Source: Sindora glabra | Taxonomy: Eukaryota; Streptophyta; Magnoliopsida; Fabales; Fabaceae | Direction: 5' to 3' | Length of the DNA: 64,000 nt | Assembly: GCA_020226215.1 (NCBI GenBank) | Contig: CM035226.1 | Location: forward strand, 92,714,895 to 92,778,894 | Shown: positions 34,199 through 45,430 of the stretch, in pieces | Position numbering within the stretch: position 1 is the first letter of the stretch | How the letters are laid out: the number at the start of each line of letters is the position of its first letter | The notes under the pieces: model-generated | The model's database searches: none | What the model was told of the DNA's origin: nothing | The model's input: the letters and a program-made list of their open reading frames with translations, nothing else | Made by a program: the position numbers and the translations under genes

Positions 34199-37100
34199 AT
34201 GTCCCAAACTCAATCCAACTCAAAAGAAATGCCTCAACCAACCTCAAAACCTAAGAAATTCCTAGCATTATATTGCATCCAAGTTAAAAGTAACTAAATT
34301 AAAAGTTAACACCAAATCCAAGGCAAAAGGAAAGGAGATCTCTTTAGCTAAATCTGTCCAAATAAAGTAAAAGAGAACGCCTCTAGCTAATGGAACTAGA
34401 AAAAAAAGTAATAGCATGGGATTATTTTACACGAATACTCGAATCTGAATTAAAGGAGCCCATAGTTACTTGCAATTATTGTGGAAAGAGGTATTTTTAT
34501 CATTCTTGTTCACATGGAACATCTAGTATGAATAGGCATCTTAGGGTATGTCTAAAGTTTCCTTACGCCTTGTTATTCGATCCCTCTCAATCTGTGCTGT
34601 CATTTGTGTTAGTGTATATGCCCTAAAACTAATCATATTGATAATTGTAATTTTGAATCATGTTATTTTAATGATAATTTTAATTATTATATTTATATAT
34701 ATTGTCTGCGTAATATATTCAATTATAATAATAACCTTAGAATAATTATATTCTTAAATGTCCCTAATCATATATCATTGTGGATTAGGTTGCTTTGATA
34801 TGTTAAGACTAGCATGTGTGAAGACTTATATGGGATATTAAGTTTACACATGAGTACAAGTTAGAGAACTTGTATACTGGACCGACCCATATTAAGAACA
34901 CTACATGGATCGTTATATGAGTGTCATAAGTGATTCTTAGTGATCATTATTAATATGGTCCTTTGACCTGAGATCACCAAGGTTCCCTACATGTGAGTTT
35001 CATATTTTGATACTATTCTATGTCACTAATGGTTAAGTGAATGCAAGGGTAGATATTGGATATGTCACATATCATGCGGAGGGGTTTGTGTGATCAAGAT
35101 GGGATTTGTCCCTCCTATATAACAGGAGTAACATCTATGGGCCCCTTGATTAAGTAAAGTTGAGAAAATGCATGGTCATGCTCAGATAAATTGACATAAG
35201 ATGTCAATTATATTTGTTTCAGTCAGCTTATTTAGGAATCAAGAAACCTTAAGGTTGGGCTATACGGGAATGACACGGTCCATGTCTCGTGCTCAATCTA
35301 GATGTATAGGACAAAAGGACATAAGTGATGATCACGTGTAAAGGTTTAATCAAATCACCGACTTTCTCATTACTTGGGTAACAATGATGTGTTGCTAGAC
35401 ACCAATCATTGTTTATGATCATTAATATGATTAATGGTCATTGCCAACGTAATGAAAGCCTATAGGGTCACACACCTAGAGCTAAGTGAATTTGGAATTA
35501 ATGGACCAAATTGTTTGGGCTTAATATTTGGGAATTCATGTTATAATTATAAGGCCCAATAATAAGCCTATAATTGTACATGGAATAAAGCCCAAATAGG
35601 TTAGGTTTTTCTATGCACCTATTTAAATAGGCTTGTTGGGTAATAATAGATTTACTATCATTATTCACGCACCAAAAAGGCATAGAAAATCCTAGCACCT
35701 CTCCTTGACCAAAAACCCCTAAAGAGGTGTAGCTAGCTCTACGAGGCGTAAGGAGACCAATTCCAACTGGTGTGTGTAGTGGACATTCATAGGTGATTCA
35801 CGGGTTCGTGTGGATACCACAGAGGTGCAGTCACATAAACGCTGTACTGGTGATTTGATCTTCGAGTTTCTATTCCGGTTCGTGATTTGGAGAGTAAATC
35901 GGATTTGCTGTGCAGCGGATAGAAGATTTTGGCCGAAAAGGTATAAACCCTAATCCCTAATCTATGGCGTTCTAAATTCGCATGGATCCTTGGTGGAAAT
36001 CGTGCAAAAATTTTATTCCGCTGTGCATGTATGATGCGCGATTTCCAGCAATTTGAACCTAAGAAAAAGGGTGAAGGAACGAATATGGTTGATGCCCCTC
36101 AAGTATGTGATGGGGAAACTTGTAGGAAAGCTTTAGTTATTTTTATAATTGTTGATGAACAACCATTTAAGGTTATTGAAGGATAGGGATTTAAGCATCT
36201 ATGTAGTAAACTTCAACCTCAGTTTCATGTTCCATCTAGACATACTGTAGCTAGGGATTGTTGGAAAATGTATATTGATGAGAAAGAGAAGTTGAAAACA
36301 TTTTTAAAATCCAGTTGTTCTAGAGTATCTCTTATAATAGATTATTGGACATCTGTCCAAAATCTGAATTACATGACACTTACTGCACACTTCATAGACA
36401 ACAATTGGAACCTACAAAAGAAGATTTTAAACTTTTGTCTTATCCCTAATCATAAAAGAGAAACAATTGGGAAACAAGTAGAGAATTACTTGAATGAATG
36501 AGGGATTAAGAATGTGTTTACGATGATTGTAGACAATGCATCTTCAAATGACATTGTTGTTTCCCACTTAAAGAAGAGGTTTAAAAATTCAAATGGGTTG
36601 GTGTTGGATGATAGTTATATGCATGTTTGTTGTTGTGCTCATGTTTTTAATCTAGTTGTCAATAAGGGTTTAAAGGAGCCATATTCTTCAATTGCTACAA
36701 TTAGAAATGCAGTTAGATTTATTAGATCTTCTCCCTTTAGATTAGTTAAGTTTAAGGATTGTATTGAACAAGTTAGGATTGAAAGTAGCAACCTTATTTG
36801 TCTTGATGTTCCAACCAAATGGAACTTTACCCATCTAATGCTAGGATCTACCTTAAAATTTCAAAAGACGTTTGAGTGATTAGAAGATGATGAATTAAGC
36901 TTTAGGGATTACTTTGATGAAAAAAATAATAAGACCTCTATCTTTGGAAGATTGGACAAATGTTAAGGTGTTCACCAACTTCTTAAAAAATTTTCATGAT
37001 GTAACTCTTAAGCTGTCTGGTTCTCTGTTTATAACTTCAAACAATGCATTTCCTCAACTTGCATTAATTCAAAGTGAACTATTGAAATAGAGTTCAAGTA

Positions 37101-37973
37101 ATGATAATATTTTGAAAGGGATGGCTATCCAAATGAAGAAGAAATATGATAAATATTGGGGGGATGTGCAGAATATAAATCCTTTGTTGTTCATTGCTAA
37201 AGTTATAAACCCTAGGTATAAGCTTGCCTACATCAAGTGGTCTTTTGATGATATTTATGATCCTATAACTGCTTATAACATGACTTCCAAAAGGAAGTCA
37301 GATTTGCAACAGCTATATGAATGGTATTCTAAGGTTTATGGGGAAAGGAATGAAGGTAGTGTAGTTAGTCAAACTTCACAAGACATTGGGCATAGGGTTC
37401 AAGAGGAGAAACATGCATATAGAGCTCGTACTACAGCTTTTAAATCACATTTGAAAGCTAAGAATTTCATTGAAGCTAAACATGAGATTGAGAGATACTT
37501 AGCAAAAGCATGTGTTGATGGAAATGACACATTTAGTGTCTTGGAATGGTGAAAGGAGAATGCATCAAGGTTTCGTATTCTTTCAGTTATTGCTAAAGAT
37601 ATGCTTGTTGTTCCTGTTTCCACAGTAGCTTTAGAATTAGCTTTTAACACAAGGGAAAAGTTCTAGATGTGTTTAGGAGTTCTTTATCTCCAGAGACTTG
37701 TGAGGCCTTGATTTGCTACCAAAATTAGATTAGACCTACCTTATTTCCAACAGAGGATCATGATTTCATTCAAAAGTTTAAGAATTGTAAGAAGATTGAG
37801 AGAGGTAAATGCATAAATATGTGAACTATTATTATCTTCATACTTTTCAAAATCATGATCTTTCTTTTCTTTTTTTTTATACAGAACTTGGAGGGGTTGC
37901 AAAACAACTTGCTACTATAGAATTGCAATCACAGCAACAAGATCATGGTCAACAGCCAATGGCTATTGGATAA
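34199..37973 (+). pseudogene. hAT transposase (RICESLEEPER-like), broken
   Basis: The start is MSQTQSNSKEMPQ (34199). A BED zinc finger follows: W-x-Y-F region, C-x2-C (about 34471-34482) and a later H-x4-C at RHLRVC. After the solo LTR insertion come the catalytic RNase H-like fold (LIIDYWTS; MIVDNASSND; CCAHVFNLVV, about 36325-36660), a helical part ending in KWNFTHLML, and the C-terminal dimerisation region (about 37480-37720: EIERYLAK, SRFRILSVIAKDML, VPVSTVALELAF). A short intron at 37805-37884 (GTAAAT...ATACAG) leads to a last exon ending TAA at 37971-37973. Defects: stops at about 36184, 36499, 36877 and 37549 (TGG to TGA), and frameshifts near 34280, 36930 and 37650. The domain order is RICESLEEPER-like; the copy is inactive. 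Confidence 0.88.
34607..36050 (+). mobile_element. Solo LTR, Angela/BARE-like Copia, inside the hAT transposase
   Basis: It starts TGTTAGTGTATATGCCCTA and ends GATTTCCAGCA, is 1444 bp long, and has perfect 5-bp duplications ATTTG at 34602-34606 and 36051-36055. It sits just after the BED finger. Removing the LTR and one duplication brings VLSF and EPKKK back into one frame, which proves the transposase was uninterrupted at the time of insertion. It is the same family as 25060-26694 but in the opposite orientation and about 190 bp shorter. Confidence 0.93.
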
Positions 37974-39119
37974 TTTGAATTTGAATTGTATGTATTTATA
38001 TTCTTGAAAAACTTTTTACATTCTACAACTATGCTGCAATTTTTCTTCAAATATAATGCATAAAACTGCATATTTATGCCATGAATAATTCAACCTAATG
38101 TCATGTTTATAGTTTCTGATTTAATTTCACTTGATCATGAATTTTACATTTTTATTTATTCTTTTATTAATCTGGTTGGTATGTTTTTATAAGTTTGTAA
38201 GTTGGCAGCATTGATAGTGATAGTGACAGTTAGGAAATATGATGGTATAGGGAATTAGACTATTAGTGTTTATTTTGTTTTCTCTTTTAAGATGTAAGTA
38301 TTGGAAGATAATGAAAAGTATTACAAGCTGAAAGGTGCCTTTGTTTGAAAATAGGCACCTTTATTCTTTTTTGTAAGTAATGCCTTCTTTTTGTAAGTAA
38401 AATATTTTTTGTAACTGTAAGTAGGATGCTATATAGGATAAACATACAAAAGCATGACAGACAGAGTAGGAAGGCTTTATTGCTTTGGCCTTTTGTAACG
38501 TGTCTCCTTTGATTCTCTATTGCATTAGTTAGAAATTGAGAATCTTAAAGAGACACATTTTATTTGTTGGATTTGCTAGACTTGACTTATGAACGTTAAT
38601 TTATAACAGCTAGTTTGGTGGCTAATTTAACCATTTTAACATGTATCATTGTATTCTGCATTGTGTGTAATGTGCATTTTTTTTAAACTGCCCGGTTTCA
38701 CAATACAGGTCCAATGCCAAAGTAAAAAAATATTCTTAACTGGCCTAACCCATTTAAAATCAAACAGCCTAGTGCAACCTAAAAAAAATAGACCTAATAA
38801 AATTTTAGGTAGAAATGGGCTAAAAAAGGAGAGCCCAAATTTTATCTGGGCGGGTTGCAAAAATGTCATAACTTAGCCTAGCCCGACTCGACCCACAATC
38901 ACCCTTACTCTCTTTGACTTCCTCCACCAATTAAGTAAAATAATTCATATAAGCTTTTACTTATATAATATTATCCACCATGCACAAAAGAGGAGGAAGA
39001 GAAGTGAGTTACTCAAAAGGAAGGGAGTTATTCAGAAGAAAGGAGTGTGTTATTCAAATAGGGGGAAAGTATGTTATTGAGAGAGGGAAAATACTTGTAG
39101 AAAGAAAAAAAATTGAAAA

Positions 39120-39330
39120 ATCTCTAAAAAAAAGGGAAAAGAGGAAAGGATTTAAGGAAAAAAAAAGAAAAAAAAGAAGTACAAAAACTAAAAAGAAAAA
39201 AAGAAGAAAAAGAGAAGAAGAAGAAGAAGAGGAAAAAGCAAATAAATGGAGTTTGCAGATGAAGAAGAAGAGAATATGTAAAAGAGAGAGAGAGAGAGTA
39301 TGTGTGTGTGTGAGTGAGAAAGAAAGAAAA
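39120..39330 (+). repeat. GA-rich tract with (GA)n and (GT)n microsatellites
   Basis: Within the 3' LTR, AAG/GAA-rich DNA (about 39120-39270) runs into AGAGAGAGAGAGAG (about 39284-39298) and then TGTGTGTGTGTG (about 39300-39312). The 5' LTR has the AAG-rich part but not the dinucleotide runs, so these expanded after insertion. Confidence 0.8.
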
Positions 39331-41076
39331 GGTTTTTTTTTTATTTTTAATATATATTTATGTTATCCCATCTCCTTCCTTACTTTTAATTTTTATTTAT
39401 TTATTTATTTTATTTTAATTTTATATTTTATTTATCAAAAATATAAATTATAAAAATAAAAAATAAAAAAATATAAAAGGGACATCCCTTTAAAGGATGC
39501 CATTTTTTAAAGGTCCTTTAATGGGACTTCCAAACATCTTGTAAAATGACCTTCTGTTGGATAGACAGCATTAGTCGTCCCATCCCATTTTTTGAATTTT
39601 TATTTTCTTATTTTAATTTTTTTTAAAAATTAATTAATATTTTATTTATTTAACATGTAATATTTTCTTTGTGTAATTCCTATGATGGAATAAAATAAAA
39701 TAAAATAATTTAGAGAATTATACTATTTAATACTCTTGATGTTAGAGATCTTTTAAAAATTAAATGAAGTAAGCCAATTAAATTAAAAATCTCAATATTG
39801 TTACATATAAAATTATCTTATATTTAACATGTGCACTTATTATTTATATATATTTTTGTGATGATAGAATAATATTGAAATTAATTGCAAGTATAATAAA
39901 AATAATTTCAATTTCTTTGAGCAATTATTTATTTATGTTTGACAATAAAATTGGCTAAATTTGATATTTAAAAATTATGAAAATAATATTAAATTATGAT
40001 TTCAATTTTTTTGAATAGTTATGTATTCAAATTTGATCATGAAGTTGACAAATTTGATATTTTAAAATTGTAGAATAATATTGAAATTATAATTTCAATT
40101 TTTTCAAAAAAAACTTTTATTTTAGATTTGGTTATGAAGTTGGATAAATTTGATAATTTAAATTAAAAATTATTGATGTGATACTTTTTAATAAATAAAT
40201 GAACATAATAACCTAGAAAATTATATTATAATTATTTTATTGAAAACTTTTCAAAAATAACAAAATAAAAATCTTTATAAAGATAAAATAATAATGATTT
40301 CTTATAAATAACTAATAAAAATATTTTAAAAATTCCTTAAATATCATAAAATAAAAATATTTTAAAAGTATTTCAAAAATAATAAAATAAAATTCATTCA
40401 AATTATAAAATTTATACCTATGATGTATTAAAATTGAATAATTTGATTGCAGGTGTGATCATAAGAGTACTTAATATTATTCGAGCATGTTATTTTATTC
40501 AAATCCTATCATGAAGTTGAAAAAATTTGATAATTACATCAATAAATCATTTAAAAATATTTTAAAAATAATAAAATTTATGTCCATGATGTATTGAAGT
40601 TAAGTGATCTGATTGCAAGTATGATTATAATGATACTTAATATTATTAAAAAAAATTATTTCATCCAAATACTGCCATAAAGTTGGACAAATTCGAGTAA
40701 CCAAATCAACAAAAATAATTAAAATTAAAATCATATTCTTAAGAAAATATACATGTAATACAATAAGGATCATTATAATTTAATTCATAAGATAGAATTA
40801 GAATAAACGGGTAACCATTCTTTGAACCAATGTTATAGAATACTAATACCTTCCCTACGCATAACCTATTCCCGAATCTGAATTTTAGGAATACAAACTA
40901 TTTTTGGTGTTTTAATCATACCATAAAAATGATTAGTGGTGATTCCATTTTTTTTTATTTCACATTACACCATCATGTTTCTGAGAAGGCATGGAAAACC
41001 ACTCGCCTACCTCAAATTCTGCTGTAGTGCACGTCGCAATAAAGGATAAACTAGTTAAGAATGAGGTTAACACTAA

Positions 41077-41807
41077 GAGGCTGTTTGTTTGGAGGTAATC
41101 AGGAAAGGGAAAGGGAATTGTAAGGTTTCATTTCTTTTATTTTTGTTTGATTAAGAAAAAATTCATTTCCTTTTCTCGTTTTCCTTTAATGTAATGGGAT
41201 TATTCCAAATAAGGGAATGGTAATTTTTCCAAATTCTTAGGAAATCCCTTTACCGCATTATGGATTTTGAGTTTATCATCTTTAATATGATGATAATAAT
41301 GATAATAATAATTTATTATTATAAAATAATAATATAAGTAAAAATAAAAATAATTATAAATAATAGTTTATAATAAAAAAATAAAATATAATAAAATTAA
41401 TTAAATAAAATAAATAATTATATAATAATTATCATAATAAATATAATAAATTATTTAATAATATTAATAAAATATTAATAATTTAATCATAATAATAAAA
41501 TAATAAATATTATAAATAATAATTAATGTCATTATGATAATATTAATTATTATTAAGATATTAATCATTAATATTAAATAATTATAAAAATTATAATATT
41601 AGTAAATAAAATAAAAATAATAAGATAATAATTATTTTAATAATTATTATAAATAAATTATTTTTTACTATAATAATTATTAATAAATTAAATTAAAAAT
41701 ACTTAATTCATTTTTTGTTGGAATTAAACAAATTAAATAATTAAGAACCATTCCTTTTCTTTCCTTTTTCCCATAATTCTCTTTTCCCAGTTTGAACCAA
41801 ACAATCT
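41077..41807. mobile_element. MITE, Harbinger/Tourist-like, 731 bp
   Basis: The left end is GAGGCTGTTTGTTTGG and the right end, reverse-complemented, AGATTGTTTGGTT. Both ends are followed inward by GGGAAA.GG-like words (imperfect long inverted ends). TAA stands directly outside both ends (41074-41076 and 41808-41810), the target duplication of Harbinger elements. The core is nearly pure A/T. It inserted 35 bases beyond the end of the Tat-like 3' LTR. Confidence 0.72.
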
Positions 41808-41810
41808 TAA

Positions 41811-44800
41811 CATCGTCTTGATTCCGTTAATAATAAGGGGGTTCATGATTTTATCCAAAAATGGAGCCAGCTGTGTATATTTAGTCTAAATCAGGTTTGA
41901 ATAATTTATCTAAAATAATATGATGAAAAAATTAGTTGAAAATGAGATAGAAATAAAAATGAGTTGGAGGACAACATTTAATTAAATCTTAATATTCTAA
42001 TTGATTATTAGCATTATATAATGAGATAATTTCCCTCCGGCAGGTATTCAACTTGAATCTCGTTGGAGCTCGCTGCTCTGGTTTTCATTAAAAATTTTAA
42101 TCTTTAATTTAACTAAAATTAATAATTTGAAACAAATATGAATTCAATTTTGCACAAGGTATGTGAAGGATATATTTAATTTTATTAGGGACTGCAGGAG
42201 GGTGCGTGATATCTGGTACGGTTTGTTGAAGGGTAGTAAAAAAAGCCTTGTTTTTTTTTTTCGGAACTCAAGAAAGAAAATGGTTTGATTTGAATATAAA
42301 GGCAGATTCTTTTACTTTCTTTCCTTTTTTTTTTAATTTTTTTTGGGTGGGGGTTGGTTCACTGATATAGACTAGAGCATCATTTGGAGCGTTACAATTT
42401 GGTTCTATTGGAAATGGCGTAATGCAGGGGTCATCGGTTCATATCATGTTATGCCTCCTGATACCGTGCGATTTATTCTTGACAAAACCGTGATGTGCGC
42501 GTCAGGCATTTATTGCTGGCAAATCCAGAGAGATATTGGTCAATCACGTGCAGCATCATGTGAGTTGGCCAGGTCTTCCTGGGGGGAAGGATGAAGCTAA
42601 ATTGTGACAAAGCTTCTAATTTTTAGAAATTTGTTCTTCCCTTTGAGTTGAATTATGGGGGATTTATCATGATTTATCTTAGCATGGAATCTTGGCTGCA
42701 GAGATATCATTTTGGAGGCTCCAGTCGTCTTGTAGATCGATTTACTTACCAAGGAGAAGTTACCTAACATTGAGTATTTATCTCTTTTAATGCAGTGCTG
42801 TGTATTGTTTCATCCGAATTGGGGGGTTATAGTTCAGCATGGTATGAGAAAGAGAATAAATGTGCAGTTTGCTTTTGGATAATTTTTTAAGGGTCTTTAC
42901 TTCTCATATGGTTCATGTATAATTTTTTTTTAACAAGTTTTGGCTCCTTCTATTTAAAAAAAATGTGAATTCAGTTTGTATATTTAAATGATCAAAATAA
43001 GGTATTATTTTTAAGAAATCAAACTAGATTATTAAAAAAAATAATCCCCTCAAAAATATTTTTTCACTTGTTATCCTATAAGACCCCCTCTCAAGTGGAT
43101 TCGGTCAATAAATAACCAAAAAAAAAAAAAAAGACACAAAAGCATTATAAATTAACAAAAATGCTATATGTATGGTAATAGGATTTAGAATTAAGTTTCA
43201 AATATTTTATATCTATTAAATTTATCTTATCATCCTATATTTGATAATAGTCTTTAATTTATATTTGGAATTCATTTTAAAATTTTATTTTAATTACATA
43301 TTTCTAAATAAATCGTGCTCTCCTTCAAGATCACTTTATAACATAAGACATTATAATAATAAGTGGCCACGGAGCTACATATAAGATAATATATATAAAT
43401 GAAAATACTGAATGTTTCTAAATTTCTTATAAAATATATTATTCTTATATATACATCCATTAAATTTATAATTTGGACCCACTAAATTATAATAAATTTG
43501 AGAGATAAGCTACATTCTTTCTTCAATTGACAGTTACTTATAAAAATTGTAATTTTCTATTCAATATTATCCAATTATATTTATATTATGAAGGTTCTAC
43601 TATTAACTAGTGATTGTTTTTCTCTGATTTTTAACTTTCTATAAATCTTAACTTTTAAATATCTTTAATTTTTATATGTGATATTTAAATCTTTCTTTTA
43701 GAAAATGACAATCCAATCCTTTTTTTTTAAATTTTAACAAAGTACTATAATTGATTGTAATTAGATTATTAAAATATAATATGAATAAGTAAGACTAATT
43801 TAATTAAATTACATACACACGTGTGCGAGCGCATGCGAGGCTAAATAATCAAAACAAATGAGCATATAATTTTACTGGTATATGTATATATTTTAATGAC
43901 AGTGATAATTAGTTGATTGTTCAATGATTTTAATGTATGAAATTCAATTAAGAACAATTGTTCGTGTTATTTTTATCTTATATTTTTAATTTTTAATCAG
44001 TGTTAATAGATTGATAATATTATAATCAAAATTTAATGATAATAGTTTGGCGCATATAATATACTTCAAATTTTTATGATTTTTTAAATTAATAGTAGCA
44101 ATTATGTATACAAATCTTATAGTTTTTCATAAAAATTTGTAATTTCTTACGGATTTAATGTATAATATGTTTGCAAAAGCTGCAAGTTTATCGACCAAAA
44201 TTTTATAAAAAAAATTCAAAAAATTATTTTATATAAAAATTACAATTTTTAACAAAAAATTTGTGAAAAGTGAAAAAATTAACAAAACTTAAAAAATATA
44301 TATCAGTACAATTATTTTTGTCTATATATTAAAGCATAATTTAAAATTTAAAAATTAAATACTTAAATTTAAGCCTAATTAATGGCATATCTTGACTTAA
44401 AATTTTGGAACAAAAAATATTAAAGGGCAAAATGATTTATGTAAAATAAAGTTTTAATTTTTTTTTACGTACACGATATGAATACAAATTTTAAAAATCA
44501 AAGCCTCCTATGTCCCCCTCTGCACCCAATGACATAGGTTTTTGCCTCCATAAGTGATTATTATTGATTATAGTTATTGATAAAGAAATTAAATTTTAAA
44601 AATTACCGTTTTAGTTTTGGTTATTATTAATTTATGACCAAATTATGAACTACTAATTTTTTATTAGTAAATATGATAATATGTTTTATTTTCTAAAATA
44701 CATGACACACTCTAAAGAAATTAAATCATATTTATTAAAACTAAACCATACACTTAAACCTAATAAGGATTTTGTCATCTAGATATGACAATTTAACCTA

Positions 44801-44821
44801 TACTCAATGAAAATCTTCAAT
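41811..44821. other. Intergenic DNA, no gene seen
   Basis: It is mostly AT-rich, but 42355-42640 is a non-AT-rich island with a CACGTG box (about 42546) followed by CATGTG. The island has no long open frame. At 43812-43838 an alternating purine-pyrimidine run includes the palindromes CACACGTGTG and CGCATGCG. Nothing else was recognised. Confidence 0.45.
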
Positions 44822-45430
44822 TTTTATCCATTTGGATTTAGATATAAGTTATTGAATATAGGTATAGAATTAGATAAGAGGATTTTTATGAAAATTTATT
44901 AAGTATGAATGCGAGTATGGGAATTATACTACCCAATCATCCTCGTAGCCATATTATATATAATTTATAATTAAATAATATATGTATATTTATATATAAA
45001 TTTGATTATATAATAAAAAATTAAAACAATGTATATAGTTAATTTAAATATGAAAAGTTTTTAAAGATAAACTTTAACAAAATAATTTATATTATTCTTT
45101 ATTGTATTAGTATTATTAGAACTTTTAACTAAATATTATTTTATTAAAAATAATAAGATATAGATAAATATAGTAAACATAGTAAAATATAAATAAACTC
45201 AAATTGGATAAATAAGATAAAAATAATAGGATATCTTTAATTTTTGTTAAAAATATATTTAGATATAGATGAATATATATCATTTGAATAAGATGGGGAA
45301 ATGAGAATGGGTGCAAGTGTTCAATTATTTGATGGGAAGGGAACTAAGTATTTAAAACTCTACTCAAGCAAGTATGGGGACAGGAAATGATAGAATACTA
45401 GGAAGTTACTTGTACATTATACGGAAAAAA
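44822..45430 (+). repeat. Dispersed repeat, copy 1 (about 0.6 kb)
   Basis: It begins at ATCCATTTGGAT and ends near GGGGACAGGAAATGATAGAA. It matches 49432-50040 along its whole length with small indels; a shared block is AAAGATAAACTTTAACAAAA at 45065-45084 and 49657-49676. The 63-codon frame at 45125-45316 is a chance frame in it. Family not recognised. Confidence 0.85.

Larger units (their letters stand above)
30751..38907 (+). mobile_element. hAT DNA transposon, 8.16 kb, inserted in the LTR
   Basis: The ends are TAGGTGGAAAAAATTG and, reverse-complemented, TAAGGGTGATTGTGGG, imperfect TIRs of plant hAT type. It is flanked by an 8-bp duplication CTCTCCTT (30743-30750) and CTCTCTTT (38908-38915), seven of eight matching. 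The other LTR shows the empty site (about 19715-19722, once). Subterminal regions are dense in AACCC/GGGTT words, as in hAT transposase-binding ends. A CRE-like TGACGTCG (31109) and GACGTCA (31141) followed by a TATATAG word (31161-31167) may be its promoter. The region 31.2-34.1 kb is a long leader, probably with introns. Without the solo LTR inside it the element would be about 6.7 kb. Confidence 0.9.
30413..41042 (+). mobile_element. 3' LTR of the Tat/Ogre-like element, split by a hAT element
   Basis: The first 338 bases (30413-30750) start TGTTAACACCCA and align to the 5' LTR from 19379. The remainder (38908-41042) continues the alignment after the hAT insertion, from the CCACCAATTAAG region through TATA-like TTATATAATA (38961-38970), a GA-rich tract and the tail ending CGCAATAA. 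Without the insertion and its duplication the LTR would be about 2.46 kb. No convincing 5-bp duplication of the whole element was seen (flanks GGACA and AGGAT are only similar). The 157-codon frame at 38980-39453 is GA-rich composition, not a gene. Confidence 0.84.

Noticed and set aside
34600..36060. Reading the gap in the hAT transposase as an intron
   Set aside because: TG...CA ends, a perfect 5-bp duplication and similarity to the solo LTR at 25060-26694 show it is an insertion.
38636..38876. Two overlapping frames at the hAT right end
   Set aside because: They fall in the non-coding subterminal region and have no domain.
19372..41050. 5-bp target duplication of the Tat-like element
   Set aside because: Flanks GGACA and AGGAT are only similar, and the exact LTR ends are uncertain by a few bases, so none is claimed.
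42400..42475. Possible tRNA-like box A and box B
   Set aside because: Spacing is too short and no cloverleaf with an acceptor stem could be drawn.
45125..45316. 63-codon hydrophobic minus-strand frame
   Set aside because: AT-rich repeat sequence; Leu/Ile/Tyr-rich frames are expected by composition.
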